DNA of 64,000 nt from NCBI GenBank assembly GCA_013416445.1, contig JACCER010000002.1:1-64000 (forward strand). The letters are read 5' to 3'. Source of the DNA: Alcaligenaceae bacterium (GTDB lineage Bacteria > Pseudomonadota > Gammaproteobacteria > Burkholderiales > Burkholderiaceae_B). A program made the position numbers and the translations under genes. The notes beneath the pieces are model-generated. The model was not told the DNA's origin, ran no database searches, and saw only the letters and a list, made by a program, of their open reading frames with translations. This document shows positions 45,011 through 54,596 of the stretch, in pieces (position 1 is the first letter of the stretch; every line of letters starts with the position of its first letter).

Positions 45011-46033
45011 TTAGCGGTTGAACTGGCGCAGAAAGCGCAGATCGCCTTCAAAGAACTGGCGCAAATCGTTGACGCCGTAGCGCAGCATGGTCAGGCGCTC
45101 AAGGCCGGAGCCGAATGCAAAACCAATATAGCGTTCAGGATCAAGGCCGAAATTACGCACCACCTGCGGATGCACCTGCCCGGAACCGGAGATTTCCAGC
45201 CACTTGCCCTGGTTGGGACCCGAGGTGAACATCATGTCGATTTCGGCCGAAGGCTCGGTAAACGGGAAGAATGAGGGGCGAAAGCGTACCGACAAGTCGT
45301 CGGTTTCAAAAAAGGCACGCAGAAAATCGGTATATACGCCCTTCAGGTCGGCGAAGGAAATATCTTCGGCGATCCATAAACCCTCGACCTGATGGAACAT
45401 GGGAGAGTGGGTGGCGTCGCTGTCGACCCGGTAGGTGCGCCCAGGAGCGATCACTTTGATGGGGGGTTTGTGCATGCGTGCATAGCGCACCTGCATGGGG
45501 CTGGTGTGCGTGCGCAACAGCAAAGGCAGACCTTGCCCGTCTTGCATGTCGACGTAAAACGTATCCTGCATGGAACGCGCGGGATGGTTTTCAGGATTGT
45601 TCAGGGCGGTGAAGTTGGTCCAGTCATTTTCGATTTCAGGGCCGTCGGCCACATCGAAACCTATGGAGCGGAAAATGGCCTCAACGCGCTGCCAAGTCTG
45701 GATGACGGGATGTATGCCGCCAATTCCCCTGCCCCGGCCTGGCAGGCTGACATCTATGGTTTCCAGCGCCAGCCGCTTATCGAGTTCGGCCTGCGCGAGT
45801 TCGGCACGCCGAGCAGTAAGCAGCGCTTCTATGTGCTGCTTCAGTTGATTAATGCGCGCGCCTTCTGCCTTTTTTTGCTCGGGGTCCAGCTTGGCCAACC
45901 CTTTGAGCATAGCGGTAAGCGCACCCTGCTTGCCCAAAAACCTGGCTTTGGCGTTTTCGAGCGCCGCAGCGTCGGCAACTTGGGCGAATTGTTCTTGGGC
46001 CTGGATGACCAGGTCATCAACCGGAGGAGTCAT
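45011..46033 (-). CDS. pheS: Phenylalanyl-tRNA synthetase alpha subunit
   Basis: Catalytic subunit, 340 residues. N-terminal coiled-coil, then class II motifs: [19 protein letters not shown] (motif 1 region), [14 protein letters not shown] and [20 protein letters not shown] (motif 2), and [14 protein letters not shown] (motif 3). The start [12 protein letters not shown] at 46033 is the family start; the frame opens at 46135 within the upstream leader. A hairpin lies between rplT and pheS. Confidence 0.97.
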   Translation of the reverse strand: MTPPVDDLVIQAQEQFAQVADAAALENAKARFLGKQGALTAMLKGLAKLDPEQKKAEGARINQLKQHIEALLTARRAELAQAELDKRLALETIDVSLPGRGRGIGGIHPVIQTWQRVEAIFRSIGFDVADGPEIENDWTNFTALNNPENHPARSMQDTFYVDMQDGQGLPLLLRTHTSPMQVRYARMHKPPIKVIAPGRTYRVDSDATHSPMFHQVEGLWIAEDISFADLKGVYTDFLRAFFETDDLSVRFRPSFFPFTEPSAEIDMMFTSGPNQGKWLEISGSGQVHPQVVRNFGLDPERYIGFAFGSGLERLTMLRYGVNDLRQFFEGDLRFLRQFNR

Positions 46034-46051
46034 ATAGTCGCTTTTCCAAAT

Positions 46052-46081
46052 ACAAACGGAGCCCATTTGAGCCCCGTTTGT
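46052..46081 (-). terminator. Hairpin between rplT and pheS (attenuator or partial terminator)
   Basis: ACAAACGG (46052-46059) and CCGTTTGT (46074-46081) are perfect 8-bp arms extended by GC pairs toward the loop. The T-run after it is weak (ATTTGG on the minus strand), suggesting partial termination or RNA processing that adjusts pheST against rplT expression. Confidence 0.55.
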
Positions 46082-46103
46082 AGCAATACAGAATCGAATT
46101 CGA

Positions 46104-46463
46104 TTAAGCAGCCAAAGCAGCTTGTGCTTGAGCAACTACGGCTGCGAAGCCGGCCTTATCGTGCACTGCCATGTCGGCCAGTACTTTGCGATCCAGTTCG
46201 ATCGAGGCTTTTTTCGTGCCAGCGATGAACACGCTGTACGATACGCCCAATTCACGGCAAGCCGCGTTGATGCGTGTGATCCAGAGGGCGCGGAACGTGC
46301 GCTTTTTATTGCGACGGTCACGGTAGGCATATTGCCCCGCCTTCATTACCGCCTGTTTGGCGATCCGGAATACATTACCGCGGCGACCGCGATAGCCTTT
46401 TGCAGCTTTAAGAACTTTTTTGTGACGAGCACGGGCAGTTACGCCGCGTTTTACGCGTGGCAT
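46104..46463 (-). CDS. rplT: 50S ribosomal protein L20
   Basis: 119 residues, strongly basic N-terminus ([20 protein letters not shown]), canonical L20 with the C-terminal globular domain. 19 bp after rpmI. In many bacteria L20 represses its own operon by binding the mRNA leader. Confidence 0.98.
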   Translation of the reverse strand: MPRVKRGVTARARHKKVLKAAKGYRGRRGNVFRIAKQAVMKAGQYAYRDRRNKKRTFRALWITRINAACRELGVSYSVFIAGTKKASIELDRKVLADMAVHDKAGFAAVVAQAQAALAA

Positions 46464-46482
46464 GGTATGAGATCTCCGTTAA

Positions 46483-46680
46483 TCAAGCGAAAGGCAACAT
46501 TGCCTTGACCGAGGCGACATCAGACTTGTGCACCGCGGTTGAACCGCGCAACTGGCGCTTGTTCTTGGTTGTTTTCTTGGTGAGGATGTGGCGCTTGAAC
46601 GCCTGGCCCCGCTTGATCGACCCGCTACCACGAACCTTAAAGCGCTTTGCGGCGCCTTTCTTGGTTTTCATCTTAGGCAT
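46483..46680 (-). CDS. rpmI: 50S ribosomal protein L35
   Basis: 65 residues, [20 protein letters not shown] start and [13 protein letters not shown] core as in L35. The frame extends upstream to 46755, but the L35 start at 46680 is unambiguous. infC, which usually precedes rpmI, is not next to it here. Confidence 0.97.
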   Translation of the reverse strand: MPKMKTKKGAAKRFKVRGSGSIKRGQAFKRHILTKKTTKNKRQLRGSTAVHKSDVASVKAMLPFA

Positions 46681-46711
46681 GATGTAACTCTGTTGTTTAT
46701 GACTGCAGGTG

Positions 46712-46733
46712 ACTGCCAAACCAAACTGGCAGT
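46712..46733 (-). promoter_or_regulatory. Hairpin in the rpmI-rplT leader
   Basis: ACTGCCA (46712-46718) and TGGCAGT (46727-46733) form a 7-bp stem with an 8-nt loop in the transcribed leader of rpmI, about 30 nt before its start. It may be part of an L20 binding site or an attenuator; the sequence alone does not decide. Confidence 0.45.
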
Positions 46734-46845
46734 GCTTGCATGACCTGGCAATCACTTATTGGGGTTTGCTTGTTCGCAAGACTAACTATTTGCTAGTAGC
46801 GAATTTGTTCTTGGTTCTTTTCTAAAAGAGCTAGAAAAGCCCTTG

Positions 46846-46875
46846 ATTATACGATGATTTTAAAGTGCGTGTCTA
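46846..46875 (-). promoter_or_regulatory. Promoter of rpmI-rplT-pheST-ihfA-merR
   Basis: On the minus strand TAGACA (46870-46875), 18 nt, TATAAT (46846-46851). It gives a leader of about 160 nt before rpmI that contains the hairpin at 46712-46733. Confidence 0.7.
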
Positions 46876-46970
46876 CTAGACCCATACTCGATACGCTGTT
46901 GCCATGGCGCCGGGTATCGTGGCCGCGCCAAGATAGTTTATCTGTGTGCCCGGCATACCAGCCACGACGT

Positions 46971-48491
46971 TCAGCTTCCCCAAGGCTGCCGATACTGTAT
47001 GGCTTCCGCAATGTGAACGCTTGCAATAATTTCTTCACCCGCAAGATCGGCCAGGGTGCGAGCCACGCGCAACACCCTATGCACCACCCTGGCCGACCAG
47101 CTCCAGCGCAACATGCTGCGATGCAACAGGCCTTTTGCCCCAGCCTGCAGGACACAGTATTGTTCAATTTCCGGCACGCTCAGCGCCGCGTTCAGCTTGC
47201 CCTGGCGGGCTTGCTGGCGCTGGCGGCATAACAGCACTCTGTGGCGCACTGGTTCAGAGGCTTCGCCGGGCGGGGCTTCCATCCAGGCAGCATCGACTGC
47301 AGGCAAGGCAATTTGCAAATCAACCCGATCAAGCAAAGGACCTGATAATTTGTCCCGATATTTTTGCACACGATCAGGGCTGCATGTACACGATATTTTC
47401 TTGTGCCCCAGCCAACCACAAGGACAGGGATTCATAGCCGCCACCAACTGGAAGGCAGCGGGAAAGGTAAGCGTCATGGACGCCCGTGCAATAGATACTT
47501 GACCGGTTTCCAGCGGCTCGCGCAAGGACTCAAGTACGCGGCGCTCGAACTCGGGAAGCTCGTCGAGGAACAAGACACCCCTATGAGCCATGCTGATTTC
47601 ACCCGGACGTGGACGCATGCCCCCGCCTACCAAAGCGGGCAACGAAGCCGAATGATGCGGCGCACGAAATGGCGGCAAGTCGGTAAAGACGTATTCCTGC
47701 CCATTGATGCCAGCCAATGCCGCGACTTCCAGCGCATAATCAATGCATAAACGCGGCAACAAACCAGGGAGACGGTGCGCCAGCATGCTTTTACCCGTAC
47801 CAGGCGGACCAGCCATCAGCAGGCTATGGCCACCGGCAGCAGCCACTTCCAGAGCTCGGCGCGCCTGAGCCTGGCCGCGCACATCAGACAAACAGGGCAG
47901 CGTATGCGCGGCCAAGTCGCCGACCGGTGCTGGCGCGTGTGCAACGGCCAAAGGCGCCCTGCCCGCGAAATGTTCGACCACATCGAATAAGCTGCCTGCC
48001 GCCAGCACCACCAGGCCCGGCACCTTGGCGGCGATGCCCGCGCAATCGGGCGGCATGACCAGATGAGCACCCGGCTGGCTACGGGCCACGGCCAGCGCTA
48101 TGGCCAGCGGCGCACCCACTGCCACGATGGCTCCGGTGAGGGAGAGTTCACCCGCAAATACATAATGCTGCAGTTCAGGCATGCCAGCCCCGGATTCCGG
48201 CTGCACCTGCCCCGATGCCAGCAATACACCCAAGGCGATGGGCAGATCGAAGCGGCCGGATTCCTTGGGCAGATCGGCAGGAGCAAGATTGGCCGTGATA
48301 CGGCCAGCGGGAAATTCAAAGCCGCTGCTGATGATGGCCGAACGCACACGTTCGCGGCTTTCACGCACTCCGGTGTCAGGCAAGCCCACGACATGAAAAG
48401 CTGGCAGGCCTGGCCCTACATGCACCTCGACCCGCACGGCAAAGCCGTCCAGGCCGCAAAGTGCCCGGCTCGCCAATATAGCCAACGACAT
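46971..48491 (-). CDS. comM: YifB/ComM-family Mg-chelatase-like AAA+ ATPase
   Basis: 506 residues: N-terminal Lon-like domain (FAVRVEVHVGPGLPAFHVVG and ANLAPADLPKESGRFDLPIA), AAA+ core with Walker A MAGPPGTGKSMLAHRL and Walker B GVLFLDELPEF, and a C-terminal region with a CPCG / CTC cysteine group and Mg-chelatase C-terminal helices. ComM is a hexameric helicase aiding branch migration during natural transformation in Vibrio and Acinetobacter; the protein is found in many non-competent species too. Reads toward the rpmI promoter. Confidence 0.92.
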   Translation of the reverse strand: MSLAILASRALCGLDGFAVRVEVHVGPGLPAFHVVGLPDTGVRESRERVRSAIISSGFEFPAGRITANLAPADLPKESGRFDLPIALGVLLASGQVQPESGAGMPELQHYVFAGELSLTGAIVAVGAPLAIALAVARSQPGAHLVMPPDCAGIAAKVPGLVVLAAGSLFDVVEHFAGRAPLAVAHAPAPVGDLAAHTLPCLSDVRGQAQARRALEVAAAGGHSLLMAGPPGTGKSMLAHRLPGLLPRLCIDYALEVAALAGINGQEYVFTDLPPFRAPHHSASLPALVGGGMRPRPGEISMAHRGVLFLDELPEFERRVLESLREPLETGQVSIARASMTLTFPAAFQLVAAMNPCPCGWLGHKKISCTCSPDRVQKYRDKLSGPLLDRVDLQIALPAVDAAWMEAPPGEASEPVRHRVLLCRQRQQARQGKLNAALSVPEIEQYCVLQAGAKGLLHRSMLRWSWSARVVHRVLRVARTLADLAGEEIIASVHIAEAIQYRQPWGS

Positions 48492-48760
48492 AGCATGCTC
48501 CGATTTTCAAGGCCTCTGCGACCCAATGAATAATTCCATTTCCAAAGCTATCGTGAACGCAAAGACGTAACACGCACAGTACACATGTACGGCAAGCCAA
48601 GCCGCCTAAGTACACGGTGGACTTGGAAATGAAATAAGGAGTATGCAGCGGCGCGGGCCACCATGACTTACCCGTGCTTCGAATTATCCAGGAGGAATAC
48701 TACGTAGAAACGTGGTCGCATAAGCCGCGCGCAATGAACTGCGTGGCGCCATCTTAGCCC
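48492..48760. other. Intergenic region, no feature recognised
   Basis: About 270 bp between comM and the 731-codon gene, both on the minus strand. I find no tRNA, convincing hairpin or coding frame; the promoter of comM is presumably here. The end of the exporter-linked gene group lies at its right side. Confidence 0.4.
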
Positions 48761-50956
48761 TTAATCACACATGAACTGATTCCCGACCTGCACCAGCTTG
48801 CATTGCGGAAAAGCGGAAATGGTATCGGCATAAAATTTAAGCGTTGCCTCAATGCTTTGCTGACGCATCGTGGGTGATCTCCACCCCTTGCCCGTAAGAA
48901 CAAACACATGCGTCTTTACACCGGGTTTGGCATTATTGACGGATTTCAAAAGCTTTTCGATCATCCCTTCGAAGAACTCATTGTATCCCCCGCGCCTGAA
49001 GAATTGACGGGTCTGCTCTGGAAAAGACAGCTGCAAAAAGTGGCGAAAACTGCAGGTGTAGGCATGTGAATCACTCATGCGCTTGCATTTTTCTTTTTCC
49101 ACTTTCATCGAATCCAACCGTATCGGCATGAGCCGATCGAATGGCGGCGCACCGATTTCCACGGTCGTGGGTGAAAGCATGCGCCCGCCACCCGCCGTCA
49201 TCTCACGCATGATAGCCAGGCCAATTTCCTGATCATCCGGCTCGGTATAGGACTCGGGCACAGTCAGCGGCAAACGCCCCGGCGAGGCCATCAGTCGGTT
49301 TTCCCGTTTCGAATGATTCAAAGCGACAAGGGCATAGTGACGCTCAAGTTCCAGCTCCCTGGCTTTGATGCTTAGTTCATTTATGCGTTGATCCAATGCG
49401 GCAAAAATCAGTTGGCCCTCTTCGGAGCCGGCATCAAACCGTCTGTCGATGTACTTCCCCACTTCCTTACCCAGAGCGCCAGCCTGCTCCCCTTCCTTGA
49501 TCAAAGCCAGCAAGTCCCTGCGACCCTTGCTCAAATCTTGTTTTCGGAGCTGCTGAAATTGTTCCTGGAGTGCGATCACGGAAGGATGATCCTTGAAAGA
49601 TGCAAAAGAGGACTCGAACTGGGGCATCCATGCCAGCCCCCATGCCAGCGCCTCCAGTCCTTTGCCTCTTGTTTTCAGGCGCGCTTGCTCTTGCTTGGCC
49701 AATTGTGCAAGCACCTTGTCCCGCTTTTGTTCCAGGCGTAAGGTCTCGCGCCGCCCCGCATCGGGCGTATTGTCCTCCCAAAGCTGACCAGGTTTTAGCT
49801 GCACAGCCAGATCCGCCAGCAGCGCAGGTGTCACTTCGGCCTTCAGCAATTTTTCCACCCGTTCCCTCAAGGCGGGCTCAGCGCTTTCCCGGCGTTGTTC
49901 AACCACCTGCTTGTAAAACGCCTCTTTTTCACGCGGCCACATATCACTGTCGCGACCCGCGAGCGTCCGAGTGAACTCCACGATTCCATCATAGGTTTGC
50001 AACCCTGCATCCTTGGCCTGAATTTCTTTCCACGTGGCGACTCGCCAGGTCTGATTTTCCCGTGCGCTTACAACGAATTTTTTTATATCCACGACTCCGA
50101 CTGTGGTATCAAAAATAAAGCGCAAACCATTCCGCTTTTTTGAGCGGGTTGATGGATCCTGTTTCGCCCGCTGCAGGCAGAATGACACTTCCGAGCCTAT
50201 GGTTCTGAGCTCTTTGTCCTGCAAATCGGTGTACACCTTTCCTACAACGGACTTGAACCGTTCGTCCGTGAACAAGGGGTGAAGCAACTCGACGGGCGAT
50301 GCATTACCGCGATATGCGGGACCGGGAAAGGGGACTTCATCTTCAAGCTGGTTTAACCAAGCGATGGCGCGGTCGCAAAAACCAGCATCTATGAGTTGGG
50401 AACGCGCCGGGGGATTCGGCCGGATGGCCGGGACGCGCGCTGTGGGCTTCGACGGGGTGGGCTGTGCGCTTGCATACTGAGAATAGGCTTGCTCCGCGGT
50501 GGTATCCGGGACGCGCTTCAGTTCCGTCTCTCTGCAAGTGTGGATATGCAGCGACAACACGTTTGCGCTCCCGCTACGGCTCACCAGCCTGCCCCTTACT
50601 TTGACTGTCATGTAGCCTGGCGGCATCGTATGCGCCACACCCGGCACGAGATCGAATGATTGGTCGGCAGTGTTGTAAGTCCCTTTCATGGGGAAGTGCC
50701 CGGGAGCAATACGTCTTGCACTGCCTTTGGGCTGAAACACGAACTCCGCCTGCACCTTGCCAGGTGTTGTATGCTTAATGATAAACGTCAGATCAGTTGG
50801 GCTCGGACATGCATATGTACCCTGCCAGGCTCCATCCAGCTCTGCGGCGCCGGCTGCGCCTGCAAACATGCTGGAGAGCGCGACGACGCCGGCGAAAAAT
50901 GTACAGACTGCGGCCAACGGCAAGAACCGGCAGAACAAGGCGGATGGCGTCATCAT
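48761..50956 (-). CDS. Large exported protein of unknown family, exporter-linked
   Basis: 731 residues, not recognised. Signal peptide at 1-38 (hydrophobic LPLAAVCTFFAGVVALSSMF, cleavage near AGAAGAAELDG). Residues 40-150 form a beta-rich domain (ELDGAWQGTYACPSPTDLTF) like small lipocalin-type repeats; 150-190 is Pro-rich; about 330-560 is helical and charged, probably coiled coil; the C-terminal 150 residues hold four cysteines (EKCKRM, YTCSF, QCKLV, MCD). AGGGGAA precedes the start. It is last in the group containing the giant repeat protein and its adaptors, 104 bp after the M50 gene. Role in export or surface retention is a guess from position only. Confidence 0.65.
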   Translation of the reverse strand: MMTPSALFCRFLPLAAVCTFFAGVVALSSMFAGAAGAAELDGAWQGTYACPSPTDLTFIIKHTTPGKVQAEFVFQPKGSARRIAPGHFPMKGTYNTADQSFDLVPGVAHTMPPGYMTVKVRGRLVSRSGSANVLSLHIHTCRETELKRVPDTTAEQAYSQYASAQPTPSKPTARVPAIRPNPPARSQLIDAGFCDRAIAWLNQLEDEVPFPGPAYRGNASPVELLHPLFTDERFKSVVGKVYTDLQDKELRTIGSEVSFCLQRAKQDPSTRSKKRNGLRFIFDTTVGVVDIKKFVVSARENQTWRVATWKEIQAKDAGLQTYDGIVEFTRTLAGRDSDMWPREKEAFYKQVVEQRRESAEPALRERVEKLLKAEVTPALLADLAVQLKPGQLWEDNTPDAGRRETLRLEQKRDKVLAQLAKQEQARLKTRGKGLEALAWGLAWMPQFESSFASFKDHPSVIALQEQFQQLRKQDLSKGRRDLLALIKEGEQAGALGKEVGKYIDRRFDAGSEEGQLIFAALDQRINELSIKARELELERHYALVALNHSKRENRLMASPGRLPLTVPESYTEPDDQEIGLAIMREMTAGGGRMLSPTTVEIGAPPFDRLMPIRLDSMKVEKEKCKRMSDSHAYTCSFRHFLQLSFPEQTRQFFRRGGYNEFFEGMIEKLLKSVNNAKPGVKTHVFVLTGKGWRSPTMRQQSIEATLKFYADTISAFPQCKLVQVGNQFMCD

Positions 50957-51060
50957 GGCAATTCCCCTGTAGAGTCGGGGTCAGCATAGGCCAAACACCG
51001 AGCACCATACAAGGGCCAAATAGCGGAGCTGACGCCCGTTGCACCTTTAGCAAAACAGGG

Positions 51061-53184
51061 CTAAAACCCGCTTTCACGTACCAGCACACCAACCAGCCAC
51101 TGCCCGCCATCCCACAGCAAGCTGCGGTGTTCGCCTTCGATACGGACGTAGCCACGGCCTGCTCGCACAGTGGGCGGCGGTTTGGCCAAACGCAAGCGGA
51201 CGCGATACAAGGCCTCTACCGGCATACCTTCAAGTTCGGCGGCGGCCTGGGTGGGAATCGGCCCGCCGTAGCGGCCATCCAGCATGGCGTGCGCCAAGCG
51301 CTGGCTACGCGTTGAGTCAACGAATAACACTTCAGCATCCATAGGCGCCGCCTGAGCTTGCGGGAAATAGCGTGCCGTTGCTCCGGGATGAACACGTGCT
51401 ACGTCGCGTTGTTCGACGTAAGCATCCACCACCCAGGAGGATGGATCAACCAGTACTCCCAATGGACTGCGCACATCGACCCATGTTCCCACTTTGACCA
51501 CGTCCGCCACATCGACCCACAGCCCTTCGAACTCGGCTGCTGTACGTAGCCGCGCCTCTTCTTCCCGCAAGGCAATGAGTTCAGCCTGCTGCTCGCGATG
51601 CTGCCAAATGATGGCCTGGCGCCGCACCACACCAACCTCATCGGCCATCAGGCCCTGCAGCCTGCGCTCCAGCGCCGACAAGGTGGCCTGGATGCCGTCC
51701 CTCCTGGCTGTCAGATCGGGCGCGTCGAAGCGCACCAATTCCTCGCCCATGCTTACCTTGCCAGACTGTCGAAGCACAGCAACCCTGGCCGGAACCGGCG
51801 CGTAAACTTCTTGCTGACGGGCCGGATGCGCTGCAGCGGGTGCCTTCACATCGAAGGCCCAAGGCATTGCCAGCAACACCAACAAGCTCGCGGCAACAGC
51901 ATAGAAAATATAACGACGGGTGGCCGCCACCTCGGGCCAACGCTCTTTCCACACAACAAGCTCCCTCCATACCGGGCGCAGAACAAACCAGACAATTTCC
52001 ACGATCAACAGAAAAATGCCCAGGACTTTGAAAAAGAAGGTGTAGACCGCCCAGGCAATGGCCAGGAACACACCCAACCGATACAGCCAGGTGGCGAAGG
52101 CAAACACCGTCAGTATGCGACGCGTGCGCGGCTCAAGCTGTTCGGGGTAGGGATCGGGCAGCCCCAATAGGCCACGGCGCAACACCACGCGCGCCATAGC
52201 GCCGGCACGTTCGTGCAAATTAGGAAAATCCAGCACATCAGACAAAATGAAGTAGCCATCAAAGCGCATGAAGGGGCTAACGTTCAGCGCCAGCGACAGC
52301 ACCCAGGCCGTGGTCGCCAGGTAGAGCATGGACTGGCGCAATGTGCCGTCATCCAGCAAGGCCCAAACCAGGGTAGCAAGCCCCGCCAAGGCCAGTTCCA
52401 CACTGATGCCCGCCACTGAAATGGCCAGCCGCTGGCGAGACGAACGCAAGCGCCAGGATTCACCCGTATCCGTATACAGCATGGGCCACAGCACCACGAA
52501 AGCCACTCCCATGTGAGCCACCCTGAGTCCCTGTCGGGTCGCAACCAAGGCGTGGCCCATCTCATGCAGCGTCTTGGACACCACTAACGCCAAGAGGAAG
52601 CCGACGATGCCCGCGGGGCTCACCAGATCCATCACGCTGTGCGTGAAGACATCCCACTGCTTGGTCACCAGAACCAGGCCCAGCCCCGTGGCGCAAAGCA
52701 ACAATATCAACGCCGTACGGGTAAACAAAGGAGCAACCCAAGGCAATAGCCATAAAAGCAAACGATCCGGCCGCAGAAGCGGCACACGCACAAACAGATA
52801 ATGATGCAGCCACCAGTTCCAATGGCGCCAACCTGGCGCATTAGCCTGCTGCTTTAAGCGCTCTAGCGCTTCGGCGCCCGGTCGCAGCAGCCGATTCTGC
52901 TCGAGGAACTGCGCAAACTCCTGCACCAGCGACTCGTCTACTGCCAGCGTCGTTGTTGCCGCAACCTCGGCCGCGATGCGAGCCGGTTCGCCTGGCCAAC
53001 GCAGCAAACATTCATACTCCAGCCAGCCGATGCGATAAAAGCGATTGTTGATTGGGTCTTGGATTACCCAGGTCGGTGCGCCGTCACGCGATGAACCAGC
53101 CTCGTATAGGCGCAGATCCTCGCGCAGCGGCAGCCCCTTGCGCGCCTTCCCGGCAGCGGCAGCCTCGGCAACCTGACTTACCAT
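51061..53184 (-). CDS. M50 (site-2 protease-like) membrane protein with HlyD-type periplasmic domain
   Basis: A 707-residue multidomain protein. Residues 15-105 resemble a PqqD-like winged helix (REDLRLYEAGSSRDGAPTWV, IDPINNRFYRIGW-type strand). A polytopic domain follows (about 140-435) with the zinc-protease motif HEMGH (207-211) and the third-ligand motif NVSPFMRFDG (301-310), typical of M50 intramembrane proteases. The last 270 residues form a HlyD/biotinyl-lipoyl adaptor (EVYAPVPARVAVL, coiled coil about 505-550, GTWVDVRSPLGVLV). It overlaps the preceding adaptor gene by 7 bp (ATGGTAA), so the products are probably made together. It may be the inner-membrane component of an export complex without ABC ATPase. 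Start: ATG 53184, or GTG 53193. Confidence 0.85.
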   Translation of the reverse strand: MVSQVAEAAAAGKARKGLPLREDLRLYEAGSSRDGAPTWVIQDPINNRFYRIGWLEYECLLRWPGEPARIAAEVAATTTLAVDESLVQEFAQFLEQNRLLRPGAEALERLKQQANAPGWRHWNWWLHHYLFVRVPLLRPDRLLLWLLPWVAPLFTRTALILLLCATGLGLVLVTKQWDVFTHSVMDLVSPAGIVGFLLALVVSKTLHEMGHALVATRQGLRVAHMGVAFVVLWPMLYTDTGESWRLRSSRQRLAISVAGISVELALAGLATLVWALLDDGTLRQSMLYLATTAWVLSLALNVSPFMRFDGYFILSDVLDFPNLHERAGAMARVVLRRGLLGLPDPYPEQLEPRTRRILTVFAFATWLYRLGVFLAIAWAVYTFFFKVLGIFLLIVEIVWFVLRPVWRELVVWKERWPEVAATRRYIFYAVAASLLVLLAMPWAFDVKAPAAAHPARQQEVYAPVPARVAVLRQSGKVSMGEELVRFDAPDLTARRDGIQATLSALERRLQGLMADEVGVVRRQAIIWQHREQQAELIALREEEARLRTAAEFEGLWVDVADVVKVGTWVDVRSPLGVLVDPSSWVVDAYVEQRDVARVHPGATARYFPQAQAAPMDAEVLFVDSTRSQRLAHAMLDGRYGGPIPTQAAAELEGMPVEALYRVRLRLAKPPPTVRAGRGYVRIEGEHRSLLWDGGQWLVGVLVRESGF

Positions 53185-54515
53185 CCCGTCCACTCACGCA
53201 CAGTCGCCAGCGGGCGACGCAGCAGGTAATAACCCAAGCGTACCTGCTCACCATACAGCTTGGCCGTGCCACGCAGGCCAATGCGTACCTGGCCAGCGTC
53301 CCCTTCCTGGAAAACCGCCCGCAGGCGATAACTGGCAATGCCGTCGGGCGACTGTACCGCCTGATAACTAGTCTCTGTCACACTGCCTTCCAGGGGCCGC
53401 AGAGGCCGCACCGTAAGAAAGAACCTAACACTCGCGCCAGGTTCAAGACCAATGGCATCAGCCACGGGCAGATGAATCAACATACCAGGCACATCGGGAT
53501 TGGCCAGCAGCATGATGCGCTCACCTGTGCTCACGGGGCGCCCTAACCAATCATCCGGATCACCGAACACCGCAATACCATCTTCTCCGGCCACTACCCT
53601 GACCCGCTCCAGCTGAGCCAGTACAGCCGCCAGTTCGGCACGGCGCTCATGCGCCCGACCGGTCAGCAATGCCAGTTCAGCCTGGCTCGCCGGATCATGG
53701 AAGGCTTTCTGCGTTGCCGCGATCAATTCCGCATCCGCCACGGCGACTGATTCGCGCGCCACTTCATAGCGATTGCGCAGCGTCGTGTCGTCCAGCGAGA
53801 ACAGAGGATCGCCGACTTTTACAAGCTGATTGGGCCGCACATGTACCGTTTTGATCACGCCATCGAGCGGGGCCGCCATAACGCGCGCATCCAGCGACAC
53901 CACCTCGGCTGGCGCCAGCGCGGTTTGACGCACAGGCAAGAATGCCGCTACCAGTACCGCGCCCAACAATGCCAGCCGCAAGGGTTTTTTCCAGTTGCTG
54001 AGACGCCGACGCCAGGTGCGGCGCGACACACCTGCCAGCAACTCCCAGCAATAGCCCCAACTGCCAGCCAGCCGCGTCAGCGCGCGCTCTTGCCATTCTT
54101 TAGGCGGAGTATCAAGCAGGAAAATCACCCAGCCCAACACCTGCCCTGATCGCGCGCGCAACGGCAATACATAGACACCTTGCGTCCACCACTCCCGCCA
54201 GCCATCCTGTATAAGCTCGGGCATGGCTGCGTCCATAGGCGGCACGAACCAGCCAGGTTTGTCAGCCACATAGGGATGCAGCCAGGCCCAGGCCCGGCGC
54301 AGCCAGACCAGATAAGGGCTGTCTTCTGTTGGCTTGGCCAGCCCCGACACTGCCAGCAAGCGCATACGGGCGTCGCCCCGCAACACCAAGGCCTGACGAA
54401 AGCTCAGCAGACCATAAGACTCATTGGCAATCGAAAACGCCAGTTCAGGCAGGCTTTCGGCTGCTCGTGCCCGCGCTTCCAGCGTTTCCAGCATTTCAGA
54501 GAGTCGGGCGCTCAT
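53178..54515 (-). CDS. GAF-like domain fused to HlyD-type adaptor
   Basis: 445 residues. The N-terminal 170 residues are soluble and look like a GAF-type sensor (MLETLEARARAAESLPELAF, MRLLAVSGLAKP, then GVYVLPLRARSGQVLGWVIF at the end, the usual GAF strand pattern). A transmembrane segment (178-196, RLALLGAVLVAAFLP) follows, then a periplasmic adaptor: lipoyl halves around AAPLDGVIKTVHVRPNQLVK and a beta-barrel to the end. GAGGTG precedes the ATG. This puts a possible cytosolic ligand-sensing domain on an export adaptor. 81 bp after the first adaptor. Confidence 0.8.
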   Translation of the reverse strand: MSARLSEMLETLEARARAAESLPELAFSIANESYGLLSFRQALVLRGDARMRLLAVSGLAKPTEDSPYLVWLRRAWAWLHPYVADKPGWFVPPMDAAMPELIQDGWREWWTQGVYVLPLRARSGQVLGWVIFLLDTPPKEWQERALTRLAGSWGYCWELLAGVSRRTWRRRLSNWKKPLRLALLGAVLVAAFLPVRQTALAPAEVVSLDARVMAAPLDGVIKTVHVRPNQLVKVGDPLFSLDDTTLRNRYEVARESVAVADAELIAATQKAFHDPASQAELALLTGRAHERRAELAAVLAQLERVRVVAGEDGIAVFGDPDDWLGRPVSTGERIMLLANPDVPGMLIHLPVADAIGLEPGASVRFFLTVRPLRPLEGSVTETSYQAVQSPDGIASYRLRAVFQEGDAGQVRIGLRGTAKLYGEQVRLGYYLLRRPLATVREWTGW

Positions 54516-54596
54516 TGCTGCACCTCGTGGACATATCCACGGCCCGAACGACCACGTCCGCGCATCAGGCGGCCTTGCATGCCAGACATGCGGCCA

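Noticed and set aside
45392-46228. 278-codon plus-strand frame opposite pheS
   Set aside because: Antisense shadow of pheS; no start signal or domain.
46681-46840. Riboswitch in the rpmI leader
   Set aside because: Only a simple hairpin is visible; no match to a known riboswitch core could be made by eye.
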